Of a stretch of DNA of 56,385 nt, positions 33,201-44,700 are shown piece by piece. Every line of letters starts with the position of its first letter. The first letter of the stretch is position 1. The notes below the pieces were generated by a model. It did no database searches, was not told the DNA's origin, and saw only the letters and a program-made list of their open reading frames with translations. The position numbers and the translations under genes were made by a program. Origin of the DNA: an uncultured Bacteroidota bacterium (GTDB taxonomy: Bacteria; Bacteroidota; Bacteroidia; NS11-12g; UBA955); the NCBI GenBank assembly GCA_937867025.1, contig CALMKH010000023.1, positions 1 through 56,385 of the forward strand. Reading direction: 5' to 3'.

Positions 33201-35776
33201 TGTTTGGAAGTATCATTGACCGGAAGGAAGCCCCGTGTTCCTGATGTCGGTGGTAAACCTGTTGCAGGATCAATGGACTCAAATATCCAGAACGCCTTTT
33301 TGGATGATACGTCTATACCGGCCGTTACATCTACGTAAATGCCGAGTGAATCCCTCAGATCCAGTCGTTGCTGGTAAGTTGACACGTTGTTTGGCACGCT
33401 GAAAGTCCAGTTGTTGAAACCGAAGCTGGAAACCCTGAAGGTATTCATGTCCATATTGTTGTCGATCGGCAGGTCAACTGATACCCTGCTGGCTGGAGCA
33501 GTTGCGAATTTGGGATCGTTTTCAAAGCGTACCTTATAGGTTTGAGTTGCAAATTTTGAAACGAATTTCTTGTCCCCATAGCTGGGTGGCCCGATGATAT
33601 CGTTCGGGTCATAGGAGCAGAGTATCGGGATGAAGAAGACAAAAGCGCTTTTTTGTCCTTTGCATCCGTTCTTGTCGGTTATGGTAGCTGTTTTGGTACC
33701 CGATGATCCTATGGAACCTTGTGAAGCTACCAGCAACCGCCCGTTCGGCCAGCTGTAAGTATACGGTGGCGTGCCGCCTGAGCCGCTCACGTCAAGATAG
33801 ATTTCCGGACGGCGATCGCAAGGTCTTACATAGATACCTCCTCCGCTTATGCTACCGTCTACTTTCTCCGGTGCCTTTACCTCAGTTTCATCAACCACTT
33901 CGCATTTTGCGACAGTGTCTTTCACCCAGGCTACATATTTTCCGGTATCAAGACCTGTCAGGTCTTTGCTGGTGGATAAAACTGCATTGGTTGTATCTCC
34001 TTTATACCATTTGTATTCAAACGGTCCGTTCGATTTCTTGACAGTCAGCTTGATCTCACCGTCTTTGGAATCAATACATTTGGCATCTTTCACATCAAAT
34101 TCCAGTTCGATGGAATCAGGGCAGCACTTATCGCCTACATTCACAGCGAACCAGGCGTTGCAAACCTGTTTGTATTCTTCCGAAGTTTTGCCGTACAGGT
34201 CTTCGGCTGCCAGCAGGGTAGCTTTTCTGGCACCCTTGTAGTCCGAGGTGGCGATCAGGTAGCGTCTGAGGGCCTTGAAAGCGATCTTTTCAGCCTTGGC
34301 CCTGCCAATACCTGTTACATCATAATTGTCGTTGGCATCATTTGTTCCACTTCCGCCAATGGTGAGCAGGTAATACCAGTAAGCGGCCACCTGCGAGTTG
34401 AAATGGACGCCTCCGAAATCGTAAGCAGCTGTAGTGCTGCGCCAGTTTCCTCCTTTATAGGTATCTGGCAATGACCAGGGGCATGAACAATTCTTGGGGT
34501 CGGACATCAGTCGTTCCTGTGAAAAGCCATTTCCTGATTTTTGCAGGTCTTCGAACAGTGCCCAGTTACCGCTGTTTCCTTTTGCGTAAAACTCGATATT
34601 GGCGCCGAAAATATCAGCCCAGCCTTCATTTAATGCACCGCTTTCGCCCTGGTAAATAAGGCCTGCTGTTCTTGAGATGATGGCATGTGTAAATTCGTGT
34701 CCGCATATATCCAGGGAAACCCAGGCATTGGTCTTGTTGTCCCCGTCGCCGAACTTCATGGCCTTGTCCCCATTGGCCCAGAAGGCATTGGCGACATTAT
34801 TGCCGTAATGCACCCAGTTGGTGATGGTGGAACCTGCATTGTCGTAGGAGTTCCATGAGTGCGTGTTCTTGTAGTAGTCATACACCTTTACAATGCCATA
34901 GTGAACGTCCACAGCAGCCTTTTGCCTTACGCTATCCCACACGTTGTTCGGATCGTTGAAATTGACAGGTGCGCTGGTTCTTCCATTGCAGTCAAGTGTT
35001 TTGATCTTATTGATGGAATCGTAAAGAACATACCGGTTGGGAAGGGTTGTAGTATTGATATTGACATTCCCTGAATACAGGCTCGCCCCTGTTCCGTTAG
35101 CCGGGTGAAGGTTGTTGATCATATTAACCACTTGTCCTTTTTCAACATCTACGAATACCTCATATTCTGCAGGCTCGGTTGTAATAACCGTAATAATGCA
35201 GGTCAGTACCCATTTTCCTGTGAAGATATTTCCGGCAGGCGCATAGCAAAAACGGAACGTCGGTTTCAGCTCATCGGGAGATTTACCCTGATTCCTGTAG
35301 AAATTGATCTCAAAGGAGTCAAGCCACCTGTAAGGTTTGTCGCCCAGGTGTTGCAGGGCCAGGTCAATGTAAGGCTGGGGATCGTTTACCGGAATCGGCT
35401 TGAAATCCACATCTCTCGGTGTCCCTATAATAGCCGTTATGACGTTGTCCTTGCTGCGCTTCACAATCAGGTCGCTGCCGTACAAGATCCTTCCATTGAA
35501 ATACTGGTCGTATTTGGCGAAAGTAAATCCGTCTTCGGAAAAAGTTTCCCTTATATTATATACAGGAACAGCATCCAGATGATATACGCTTTTCATGATT
35601 TCGAATAAGCGGATATCATTCACTTTGTTCCATTCCCTGGATGGTTTAACAAAGAATATGTCACCATTTGAATTGTATTCCACATCTTCATAACGATATT
35701 CCTGTCCGAACATGAACTGGCATGAAAGCATCATGAAGGTCGCTAAAATATATCTTGTTATAGTCATTGTTTTCAT
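27269..35776 (-). CDS. Giant secreted M4 metallopeptidase with SprB repeats and T9SS sorting domain
   Basis: A 2835-residue surface protein. Order: signal peptide (to about 25); FTP/PepSY-type propeptide (to about 220); M4 thermolysin-like domain with zinc ligands in HEFTH (His360, His364) and Glu384 in GALNEGWAD, exactly 20 residues after His364 as in thermolysin; a first SprB-like unit (about 545-640); a CSYDPNDIIGP-type beta domain (about 720-920); Ig-like domains (about 930-1170); then about 20 SprB repeats of 74-76 residues plus one degenerate copy; finally a type A sorting domain (PNPSAGNVVITNLSALG ... ADGTYIIKIRNS). The peptidase should be active on the cell surface. It follows the 4379-residue gene by seven bases, in one operon. 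SprB repeats occur in gliding adhesins; combining them with an M4 peptidase is unusual. Confidence 0.9.
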   Translation of the reverse strand: MKTMTITRYILATFMMLSCQFMFGQEYRYEDVEYNSNGDIFFVKPSREWNKVNDIRLFEIMKSVYHLDAVPVYNIRETFSEDGFTFAKYDQYFNGRILYGSDLIVKRSKDNVITAIIGTPRDVDFKPIPVNDPQPYIDLALQHLGDKPYRWLDSFEINFYRNQGKSPDELKPTFRFCYAPAGNIFTGKWVLTCIITVITTEPAEYEVFVDVEKGQVVNMINNLHPANGTGASLYSGNVNINTTTLPNRYVLYDSINKIKTLDCNGRTSAPVNFNDPNNVWDSVRQKAAVDVHYGIVKVYDYYKNTHSWNSYDNAGSTITNWVHYGNNVANAFWANGDKAMKFGDGDNKTNAWVSLDICGHEFTHAIISRTAGLIYQGESGALNEGWADIFGANIEFYAKGNSGNWALFEDLQKSGNGFSQERLMSDPKNCSCPWSLPDTYKGGNWRSTTAAYDFGGVHFNSQVAAYWYYLLTIGGSGTNDANDNYDVTGIGRAKAEKIAFKALRRYLIATSDYKGARKATLLAAEDLYGKTSEEYKQVCNAWFAVNVGDKCCPDSIELEFDVKDAKCIDSKDGEIKLTVKKSNGPFEYKWYKGDTTNAVLSTSKDLTGLDTGKYVAWVKDTVAKCEVVDETEVKAPEKVDGSISGGGIYVRPCDRRPEIYLDVSGSGGTPPYTYSWPNGRLLVASQGSIGSSGTKTATITDKNGCKGQKSAFVFFIPILCSYDPNDIIGPPSYGDKKFVSKFATQTYKVRFENDPKFATAPASRVSVDLPIDNNMDMNTFRVSSFGFNNWTFSVPNNVSTYQQRLDLRDSLGIYVDVTAGIDVSSKKAFWIFESIDPATGLPPTSGTRGFLPVNDTSKHNGEGFVDFTIKAKTNTVTGDSLRAKAEIVFDNNPSIFTPRIHNIIDAKAPVSSIDSMPPIIDSLQFPITFEAQDDNGGSGVGGVELLVSENNGPYISYAKNITDTFVIFRGNSGSLYKFYTVASDNVENKEAAKTNPDLVITISPKNFLNALDSGLSICVNDTLDLTWKKVPITTFNLQYSVGNQAYVTLQTGLSGADTIFRWKVPNITSGSANVRIRAVSPTTGSVLDSTRLFIVRPIPAVNLGNDTFYCEGSSINLVLDAGSGYASYLWNNNSTSQTIGVNTEGAYSVTVTNSFNCTASDEVTVTKAIRPTIASKTVSNIACFGNTNGSITLSTSGGKSPYTFLWNTSDTTQSLSGLSAGTYHILITDKRGCFVRDTSVITEPGKIVISKTFDHVKCKNGNDGSINIGVSGGTAPYSYLWSNSASTEDISTLTAGTYMLTVTDNRSCIARDTTLITEPALLTSSKTSVNVKCKNGSDGSIDLTVSGGVPPYTYVWSNSATTQDVSSLAAGTYTVVITDANNCIRRDTVIITEPALLTVTKNLLHVKCKSGNDGSIDLTVSGGTTAYTYVWSNSASTQDLSSLSAGTYSVLITDANGCALRDTTVITEPALLVSSKSSVNVLCKNGNNASIDLSVSGGTSPYSYLWSNSATTQDISALTAGTYTVRITDNNGCIARDTVVITEPALLAAGKTIANVKCKNESNGSINLTVNGGVSPYSYLWSNSATTEDISSLVAGTYSVRITDFNGCILRDTSIVTEPALLVSTKTTQNVKCKGGSDASINLTVTGGTTPYSYLWSNSATTEDLSGLSAGTYTVVITDANACVRRDTVVITEPALLITSKSPSNVACKGNSTGSIDLSVSGGTTPYTYLWSNSATTQDLSNIAAGTYTVLVTDANGCIARDTATITEPTLLVAGKTPVHVTCNGGNNASIDLTVSGGVSPYSYLWSNSTTTQDLSSLTAGTYIVRITDANSCVLRDTTVITQPAKLATTRTVQNVGCKNGNTGSIDMTVTGGTTPYTYLWSNSATTQDISGLTAGTYIVTITDANACTKKDTIIITEPALLVTSKSFQNVRCKNGNTGSIDLSVSGGTTPYNYLWSNSATTQDLASLTAGTYTVRVTDFNGCIARDTVIITEPTLLVSTKTFQHVLCKNGNNGSIDLSVSGGTTPYTYLWNTSATTQDLSSLTAGTYTVRVTDGNSCIVRDTVIITEPALLVSSKTFQNVRCKNGNTGSIDLTVTGGVSPYAYLWNNSAVTQDISSLVAGTYTVRITDANGCIRRDTVVITEPALLIATHTFQNVKCKNGNDGSIDLTVTGGTTPYIYMWSNGGGTQDLNGLVAGKYTVVVADNNGCVANDTVNITEPALLVATHTFQDVKCFAGNTGSIDLSVTGGVTPYTYQWSNSATTQDITNLVKGTYIVRVTDANACTDRDTVVINEPTLLLSNITVNDVLCFGGNDGSITALGTGGTLPYTYQWSSGENTSAISGKIKGVYSVVITDGNSCVRRDTLTIKEPTAPLALSKALDHINCYDGSDGQIDLTVTGGTIPYSFAWNNSATTEDLNNVKEGTYSIRITDKNNCFLLDTSVLTQPLAPLSNTVTILDVKCFGGNDGSADLTVSGGTSPYTFAWSNAASTEDINTLIKGDYMVTVTDANNCILKDTVTVRQPSAPLASALVNDNINCFGGNDGSVTANISGGTLPYVFNWSNGALTKDLTNVPQGKYVLTVTDSNNCILKDSITLTEPAAPLTAAMTVDDVDCYGDNTGAISLLPSGGTPGYTFNWSNGASSQNISGLVQGSYHVTVTDVNSCVFRDTAVVPEPPELLLQAYGTSATKSATNGYAWVEIQGGTAPYTIKWDDSRSQATDTAVNLGTGMFIVTVTDAKGCSKIDTVLVIDAPEPASIAVQPNPSAGNVVITNLSALGLDEPITIEVFDMTGKMFMNFNVVGKDIHSFDLYDSFADGTYIIKIRNSRGVQNRRLIFVK
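27521..32252 (-). repeat. SprB repeat array (about 21 units of ~225 bp) inside the M4 peptidase gene
   Basis: Twenty clear units and one degenerate terminal unit. Each has the pattern C-K/F-x-G-N-x-G-S-I, GGTxPYxYxWSN, AGTYTVxITDxNxC, RDTVxITEP. Units 2-15 share linkers of the type ITEPALL, while units 16-20 share xPxAPL, indicating two repeat families and stepwise duplication. Units 10-13 are the most alike (NVRCKNGNTGSIDL). DNA identity between units is high enough to risk assembly collapse or copy-number change. Confidence 0.9.
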
Positions 35777-35783
35777 AATCGTC

Positions 35784-38700
35784 TTAGTTATTTGGTAATA
35801 TAATGGTGAATCCTAAAGCTGTACTAGAAATTGAATAGATCATAACGCTGCCTTCACTTCCGGCCCGAAGCACTCCTGCCGGCCCGCTGTCATTTTCAAG
35901 AATGACTTTTAAGTTTATCGCTTTTTGTGTAAGACCCGGCTGTGTCAGTGAGATCGGCGCACCGCCGTTGCTTATGATTTCAAGGAAGCTGTTAACGAGG
36001 TCGACATTGCCCGTATTCCTGTAATTGATCTGGAAGGCATTCAATACATTGGTTCTCGAATTGGACGGACGCTGTACATCTATTACTACGGATGCAGGCT
36101 CAGTTGTTACCACTTTCAATCCGCGCCTCAGCATGGCTGTTTGTTCTTCTTTTTCTGCGATGACATTGTAAAGGCCGGTCGGTACCTGCACGAGCTTGAA
36201 TGTCGCATAAGCGACAGTCGGGTCTGCAACGATCAGTCCGGCATCTCCTCCCTGGGCGCTCGGATCAAGAGCGTTCATCTCTATATACAGTACGCCTGAG
36301 CTGTCTACAGTTGAAGGGTTGCCAGCAAATGCGGAATCTATGGCAATCCGGAATACGGTATTCTCAGTGAACTTGGCTCCTTCGATCTTTAAGGTCACCT
36401 GACCGTTGTTACCAACACTCACTGGCGTGACTTTCCTGATCTCGAAGTTGAGCTTCCTGGCCAGGAGTGTCACTTTCTGGAAGTTTGCAGTTGATGTGTT
36501 TCCATACGCCATAATATAATAGATACCTGTGTCGGCCGCCGGAATCAGTATCTCCTGGTTGCCGTAGAACGGAGTGGAGAATGCGTGATCAAAATTAGAC
36601 CTTGTAGGCACTTCGTTCAACCGGGCGTAAAGCTCATTATGACCGTTCACGGAGTCACCCTTTATGGTAATGAGGATGGATTCGCCTTTCAGTGAATCAG
36701 GAACTATCAGACGGTAATACAGGTTCTTGTCGTCATGAAGCGTATCATTGGTAAGAACATTAAGTGGCAGGACAGGAACATTAATGTCGATCGCATTGCC
36801 GTATCCGGTATTGTTTGTATCCCTGCTTTCATTGATATTATCCCTTACATCCGTGAATACGATGAAGTAGTGGGTACCGGTCTTGATGCCGTTGATATAC
36901 CCTCCGGCCGACAAATTACGCGTGGCGTTCGGAACCAGGCTCGACTGATCCTGCCTGCTTGCAAACAATACATCCGTTCCATCGAAAATAGTGTCTTCCG
37001 AAATGTAGATATTATCGGTTCTTGTACCGTTGATAGGGTTGCTTCCCCTGTTCCTGATCTGGTAGGACACGTTGACATAACCTCCGGCAATGGCGCTTGA
37101 AGGTGCAGTTACGGAACTTACGACAAGATCACCCGGCGGGGCCTGGCTTATGGTCATAACAGAGGCCTGTACGTTATTGTTCTCTGCATTATGCTCATAT
37201 TCCCTGTTTCCGTCATCTGTTTTTATCAGGACAATATATGCGCCCGTTATATCAGGTATGAACAGGCTTACAGTATCTGTATAGGAAGCTTTTTTCAGGA
37301 GGTTTCCTGCACGGGTACCATTGCCAAGGTTGATATCTGAATTGTCAATGGTATAATCTGTTGAGAGGTATACCCTGTCAGTCCATGATCCGGCTCTGGT
37401 TGTCGTATCACCCTTGTTCTCCACTTTCCAGATAAACTGTGCTGGCTGTCCGGCCGTGGCGGTCGAAGGAACATTCCAGGCAGTGATCTGCAGGTCTGAA
37501 GAGAGGGACAGGATCACCTTAATTGTTTTTGCAATTCCTGAACCGTTGCGCGCCACCCTGGTATTGTTTGAGGTGTCGTCATCATTGTTGTCATTCCTTG
37601 CATCGGTTTTCACCAGCAGGTAGTATGTGCCGCTTATGCCGTTAGGTGTAGTGTATACCAGGTTGCGGGTATAGGTGCTATCCTTGTCAAGCGGTGTGAA
37701 AATAGAGGTTTCACCGACAAACCTGTCGCTTCCGTCAAGGATGGAATCGCTTGAGAGGTAGGTCCTGTCGACCCATGTATTGGCTATGGTTTTGGCGAGG
37801 CCTACATTCTTGACTTTCCAGGTGATCGACAGATTGTTTCCGGAGAATACCGAATCAGGAGCTGTGATCGAGGTAACAGTCAGATCAACGGGCGGATAAC
37901 CTTTAATGAAGATTTTCGAACTGCGTTTGATGTTGTTGTTTTCAAACAGGTACTCATAGCGGACATCCGATGCATCCGTAAAGACATAGAAATAATAATT
38001 GCCTGCAGACAGCGCTGTTGGAATATCCACATCCTGTGTAATGCTGTATGTTGAATCCACGAGCAGGGTGGAGGCGATATTATTGGTTTTGAGCAGTGTG
38101 ACTTTAGAGGGGTTGTAAATGGAGTCTTTCGACATGTACACCCTGTCTTTCCACACCGGTATTGCAGAGCGGTTGCCTTTGTTCTGTACAGTATAGGTTA
38201 TACTGGCCTTTTTGCCGGCTTCCGAAGTATCAGGCCTGTTTACCGTTAAAACGCGCAAATCAGGATAAGGAGCAAGGTGAACGGTCATAACGCTGCTCCT
38301 GCGGGTATTATTGGTATCCTTGCCGTTTTCGTAGATGTTGTTATCGGCATCGGCAACCACATACACATACCTGCTGCCTTTGGTTCCGTCAGGAATTCTT
38401 GCAAATTTAGTTCTGAGCAGACTGTCGCCCGGATTTAATGCGGCATTATAATGAACGGTTTCAAGCAGTATCACGGAGTCAGGGTGGAATTTGTTATGAC
38501 GTGATATATAGATCTTGTCATTTCTGCCGCTGAAAATCTGTTTGCCTAAACCGTCATTTCTCACCTTCCAGTTCACCTGGATCAGTTTTCCGCTGGTGTC
38601 GGATGCCGGAACATTTACATTATAAATGATGAGATCCGGATTCAGGACGCGGGTTGTTTTCCTTGATATGTTATTGGTATCGTTGACACCTTCAAACTGG

Positions 38701-41700
38701 AGGTTGCCTGCGTCGGCGAAAACGTACACAAAATAACTTCCTGTAATGTTATCCGGTATGGTAACCGACTGCGAACAGGTTATGGTATCATCACTGCCTA
38801 TGTTATATCTCCACCATCCGCCTATGTAAATAGAGTTATTGGCATTGAATGGCGTTGTTTTACTTACATATGCCTGGTCATACCACGAATTAGTGGTGGC
38901 CGATCCTCCCTGGTTGATAAGATCGTAAGTCAGGTTTACAACCTCTTTGTTGCTGACAGAATCTTCTATGACTATATTTCTTACAATAAGGTCAGGCGGA
39001 GGGGTGAGGATAACTTTCAACGAGTCGCTGATCCTGTCATTATTGTTTTCGTTGGCATGCTCGTAAATGGCATTATAAGGATCAGTCCTGACGATTATAT
39101 AATAACCTCCTGAAATATTGTTAGGCAGGGGAACCGTGGTTTGTACCGTATATGAACTGTCGGGATCAAGGGCTCCGGTGTGCTGTAAGCTGCGGACATG
39201 GGTGCCTCCGACGACTGAATCAGAATGCAGGTACACATGGTCATACCAGCTGCTGCCCCGGGTGTTGCCTGTGCCACTGTTCTTCACAGTATAACGAACG
39301 TTGATGGTTTGTCCTGAAAATGCCTGCGAAGGCTTGATGATGGAAGTTACCTGGAGGTCAGGCGGAGGGGTAAGGCTTACATTGATGCCAAGCGAATCGC
39401 TCTTGTTGTTGTTGCCCTCATCCGATTCAAGTATATAACCGTATCCGTCTGTACGGACAATAATGTGATGTATGCCACTGATGCCATTAGGCAGAGTAAC
39501 GTTAGCGGACTGGGTATAAGATTGTGAAGCACTGAGTGAGGTGAGGTTAATCACACCGGTCAGCAATATGTCGCTTCCGTCAAGAATATTGTCTTTCGAC
39601 AGGTAAACCAGGTCGTACCAGTAACCTGAACCGGTAGAACCCGCACCTCTGTTTTTGGTGACCCATGATACCGAAATCGAATTTCCGGAGAATGCTGTCA
39701 GCGGCGAGTTTACTGTTGTGGCCAATACGTCCGGCAGGTGCCTGACCGTAAACCTTTGCACCGGTCCGGGAGTTGAGCAGGAAGGGTTGCGGGCAATGAT
39801 CTGCCACTTATAGGTTTGTCCGTAGCCCAGCCCGGTTGTGATCTGTTTGCTTATCTGTGTCAGTCCCGAATAGGCTGCCGTAGGAGGCCTGGTATTCACC
39901 GAATCGGGCCAGATATAGATATCATACAGTGTAGCGCCGTTGACCGGTGACCATGACAATGAGAATGGGAAATCCAGGTTCTTTGAGCTGTCTGAAGGGA
40001 TCATGATGCCTACCGAATCAGGAACCTGGTAGTTGGTCACCTTTACCTTAAGGGTGTCATTCAGGCGATATTGTTCGGCAGAAGCATCCGTCCAGACAAT
40101 AAAATTGTAATCTCCCACAGGTTTGGTGTTTACCTTGCCGGTAAATGTAAAGGTCTTGCTAAAGCCCGGCAATATGGAATCCGTAAAGGTCTGGGAAATT
40201 ACACTTCCGTTGTTGACCCTGTAACGCACAGGGAAATTCTTCTGCGTATTGCTGCCGTAGTTGAAGACTGTCACGTTCAGCAGTTGGGAATCGATCTCAC
40301 AGCCGTTGACGGGATTGGTGACTGCCAGGATAGACAGGTTGTTTGGCAGACTGTTGAATTCATCGGCTCCGATATCCGGCCTTGTGGCATTCCGGGTGTT
40401 TTTGTCGATATCGTCTGTTATTCCTGAGATCGGGGTTGCAGCGCTGTCAAGACTGATCAGTGTCGTATGGAGATCCGTATCGGTGATGAAATTCGGATTG
40501 ACGGACACGGAATTGGCATCTCTCGATACTCCCGATTTCCAGGCTGAGAGAGTTGTATAGTTATTGGAGCCAACAAAACCGATATTGGTACCTGATGTAT
40601 ACAGGTCGTTGTAATTGCTTAATGTAGGAACATTGTTGGCGTGTATGGCATAAGTGCCGGCCTTGTTACTCAGTATATTGTTCCTCAGGTCTGTATTGTT
40701 GGCCGACTGGAACCTTATACAGGCCGAGGTCGAAGAGCTGGCAGTGCCATACAGGTTGATGCTGTTAAAGAATATGCTGGTATAATTTGAACTGATAAGA
40801 TTTATTCCATGATAATAAGGGTCTGCAAGGGAAATGAAATTGTTGAATATCATTCCTTTTTTAGACGATGTGCCCTGGTGGTTATTAATATATATGCCTG
40901 TAGTGTAAGGGTATGAGCTGCTGAGCTTGTTATAACTTATTACCACGTCGTTGCTGACATCATTCATGTAGATCAGCTGGTCACCTGTATTAGTCAGAGG
41001 AGTAATGATATTGCGCCTTATTGCAGGGGCATTCATATACTGCATATAGATGCCTGAATACCTGAAGGAATTGATCGTGTTATTTTCAATCACCATGCCT
41101 GTTTCCTGCAGGGTGGATGAGGAGCCGCCTCCATAAACCTGTATGCCGTAGTATCCACCGCTTATTACGTTATTGAGGATCTTTGTATTATCATCCCTGT
41201 CGGAACCTGAAAGCACTCCAACCCCGTTGTAATATGACAAGGACATCAGTATCCTGTTATTCAGGATGCGGTTATTTGCAGCGCCGTTATCAATAGACAC
41301 CACTGTGCTGTAATACGAGTTGGTGGCTGACATGGTCATTTTACTGATGGTAATATTATCGGCTCCTTTCAGGGAGAAAATATAGTTGTTGTTATAATTT
41401 GGTGCACTGTATTGCAGTGTTACCTTGCTGCTGTCGCCTGATTCGGAGGTGAATGTCACAGGCCTGCTGACGGAAGAGCCGGGATACTGAAGAATCTGTA
41501 CCTGTTCATTATATGTGCCGTTTCTTACCTTGAATATCACCGTGTCAAGAACACCGCCGAGCATCAGGGCATTCCTGGCGTCATTAAAGGTATTGAAATC
41601 CGGAAGAGATCCGCCAATGGTATAGATGCCGTCCAGCCCGCTGTAAATATTGGATTTGGTGAGTGTATCGTTGTAATTCAGTGTGTCTGTTACGCCGTTT

Positions 41701-44700
41701 GGAGATGTTGGCCATGCTCTCAGGGTGTAATTAACGCCGCCGGTGAACGAGAAAGAGCCGATGCTGACAGTATCCGAGCCGCCGGATTTGATAGCCCCGC
41801 TCCAGCTGTAATTAGTTTGTGAAACACCATTCATGGTCCATTTTATCGTTGCGTTCTTGAGTGTATCTGAACCGAAGTTGTTCAGGATGACACGAACAGT
41901 GCGGGATCCGCTTGCAAACGGAGCATTGGGCCCTCCATAAGCCGATATACCGGCATCATTCGGGGATGGAATTTCAAATTCATCGGCTCCGATATCAGGG
42001 GTCAGGCTATCGCGTTTGTTGCCATCAAAATCTTTTTTCACGTCGGAAAGTGACTTTCCGGCTTTGTTCAGGTCAACAGCCCTAACGTGCAGATCAGTGC
42101 CCGACACAAAGAACGGATCGACTGAGATAGAATTGCCGTCTTTTGAGTTGGCCGATTTCAGCGCCGCGAGATCGCTGCGGTCGCCACCCCAGTACGCCAG
42201 GTATGAACCATTCGTGCGGTAACAGTTGTGGTTGGATTCGACAATTGTACCGGTAGAACTGGTGTAAAGCGCATAGCCGCTGCCGGTATGATCGAAGATG
42301 TTGTTGACGGATCGTATGTTATTGCTTGATGAATGCTGTATGGCATATGAAGAGGTGTACGTTGAAGCGACGCGGACGTTGTTGTTGTAAAAATTGATGT
42401 ACGAGCCGCTGTAATTATATATTCCATAAGCGTCATACTGTCCCAGAAGGCTTATCATGTTGTTTGAAACAATCGAAGGCCTGGAAGAATAGCTGTTGCA
42501 TGAATAGAGGTACAATCCCATATATCCTGATGGAAGTATGATGTTGTTGCCTGAAATGTTCATGGTTCCCCGTGCAACCTCCAGGCGCACGCCAAAGCCG
42601 TACTGGTACGTGCCCATAGTGATTTTGTTCGATGTAACGGCCGGAGTGTCTGTATAGTTCAGGAAAATGGCATTGTAATAAGGCGTTTCAAACGTATTGT
42701 TATGTACCTTTATATTCTTGTCGTATACTCCGTTGTTATAACCATAGGCGTAGATTCCGTAGGCACCGTTTTTAAACACGTTGGATGTGAAATGGTTGTT
42801 GTCATTGTTCCTGCTGTTAGTAATGGTAGAATAAACAATGGCGTGGTTGGCTCCGGATCCTGTGGATGAAACGCCCTCAAGGATATTGTTTTCCAATGAG
42901 GTCAATGTTGCCCCGTTCTCGAGATAGAATACAGTGGCGTAGGTTGAATTGACAGCACTGACGGTCATCTTGCGGAATGTGATGCCCCTGGCGCCGTTCA
43001 GTCTCACTGTATAATTATTGGAAGATCCTGCGGAGTTGGTCAGAGTAACAAGCGTGCTGTCGAGGTTTTCAGACTGGAACACGATGTCATTTCTCTCAGC
43101 CGCACCGGTTATGGCAGGAATATCCAGCTGTTCGTTGTAAGTACCGTTCCTTACATTAAACAATACGCTTCCTATGATGCCTCCGCGTTTCATGGCATCA
43201 ACCGCATCGGTAAAGGTATTGAAGTCAGGACTTGCCCCGCCGATGGTGTATGTTCCGCTCAAGGCAGGATACTGATTGACTGCTGATGCCGTGTCATTGT
43301 AATTCACGGTGTCATTGTAACTGTTGGGTAGCGAAGTCCAGGCTTTAAGGCTGTAAGCGCTGTCCGGATCAAAATTTTTTGTTCCCAGTATAACATGGAC
43401 TGTATCATTGGAGGCCAGTGAGCCGCTCCAGCTATAGCTGGTTTGCGCAGTCCCGTTGAACACCCAGCCGATGTTGACACTGCTGATGGAATTCATTCCG
43501 AAGTTTTTCAGCACCACTTTTACGAATTGTGTATCGGGCAGGAAAGGGGTCTTAGGGGTTATGATATCGGAAATACCTGCATCCAGCGCGGGAGGGTCAA
43601 ATTCATCCGCACCTATGTCAGGTGTTGAATCGCGCAGGTCACCTTCAAAGTCGGTGGTAAGACCTGTGTACCGGTCCGCTTTCGCATTGAGCCCGATTTC
43701 CCGGATGTGCAGATTGGTTGTTCCGGTAAACAACGGGTTGATCGAAAGTGAATTGGCATCTGTTCCGGATGCTGACCTGAATGAAGCAAGGTCCGTATAA
43801 TATATATTGTTCCTTCTTGCCAGGTTGGAACCTGATGACCTGAAGTTGTTCTTATCCGATTTCTGAATGGCTGAAGAGTTATAAATATTGATCGCCACGC
43901 CGGCTCCTGTATTTTCTATAATATTATTCAGCACATTCTGCGAACTTCCCGATTCAAGGTACATGCCTATTGAACTGGAATTTGTGGAAGTGCCAAGGCG
44001 TATGGTGTTGTTGATAAAATGGCCCCTGTTGACATTGTACATATAGAAACCGTAAACGTCACCGGATCCGCCCAGGTTCACCATGTTGTTTGCGACAAGT
44101 ATGGTATCGCCATTCCCATAACCTGAATAGATATAAATTCCGTATCTTCCGTAATCAGGACGTTTGATATTGTTCCTGGTGATCCGCACTTTATTATAGA
44201 GTTGCTCGCCCCTTATGGCCATAAAGTCGGAATATGTGGAGGTCGAGGAAATGGTGTTGAAGTCGACTACCGGTCCGTCCTGATAGATCAGCGCTACCGG
44301 ATTATAGAACTGGTTCAGGAATGTATTGTTTGTGATCCTCGTGCCGGACTCCCTGTAATTGGGCGGGCCGTAGCCATACCAGTACACGCCGTAACTTCCG
44401 CCCTCAAACACGTTCCTGTCAAATTCATTATATTGTTCGGTCGTGTTGCTGTTGAAAGAGCCTACCAGCGCCATGCTTGAGCTGGTAGTATTGCTTGTGC
44501 TGTTTTTAATGCGGTTGTTGTTCAGCTTATTGTAGCTGGCGTTTTCTTCAAACCGGAACACCACGCCGTTGCTTGAATTGAGCGACATGATGGTGAGGTT
44601 CCTGAATGTTATATTGGAGGCTCCTTCAAAGAACACCACATAATTCGTGTCGGAGAACGTGGAGTTGTATTGAAGGGTGACGCTTGTACTGTCGAGGTTG

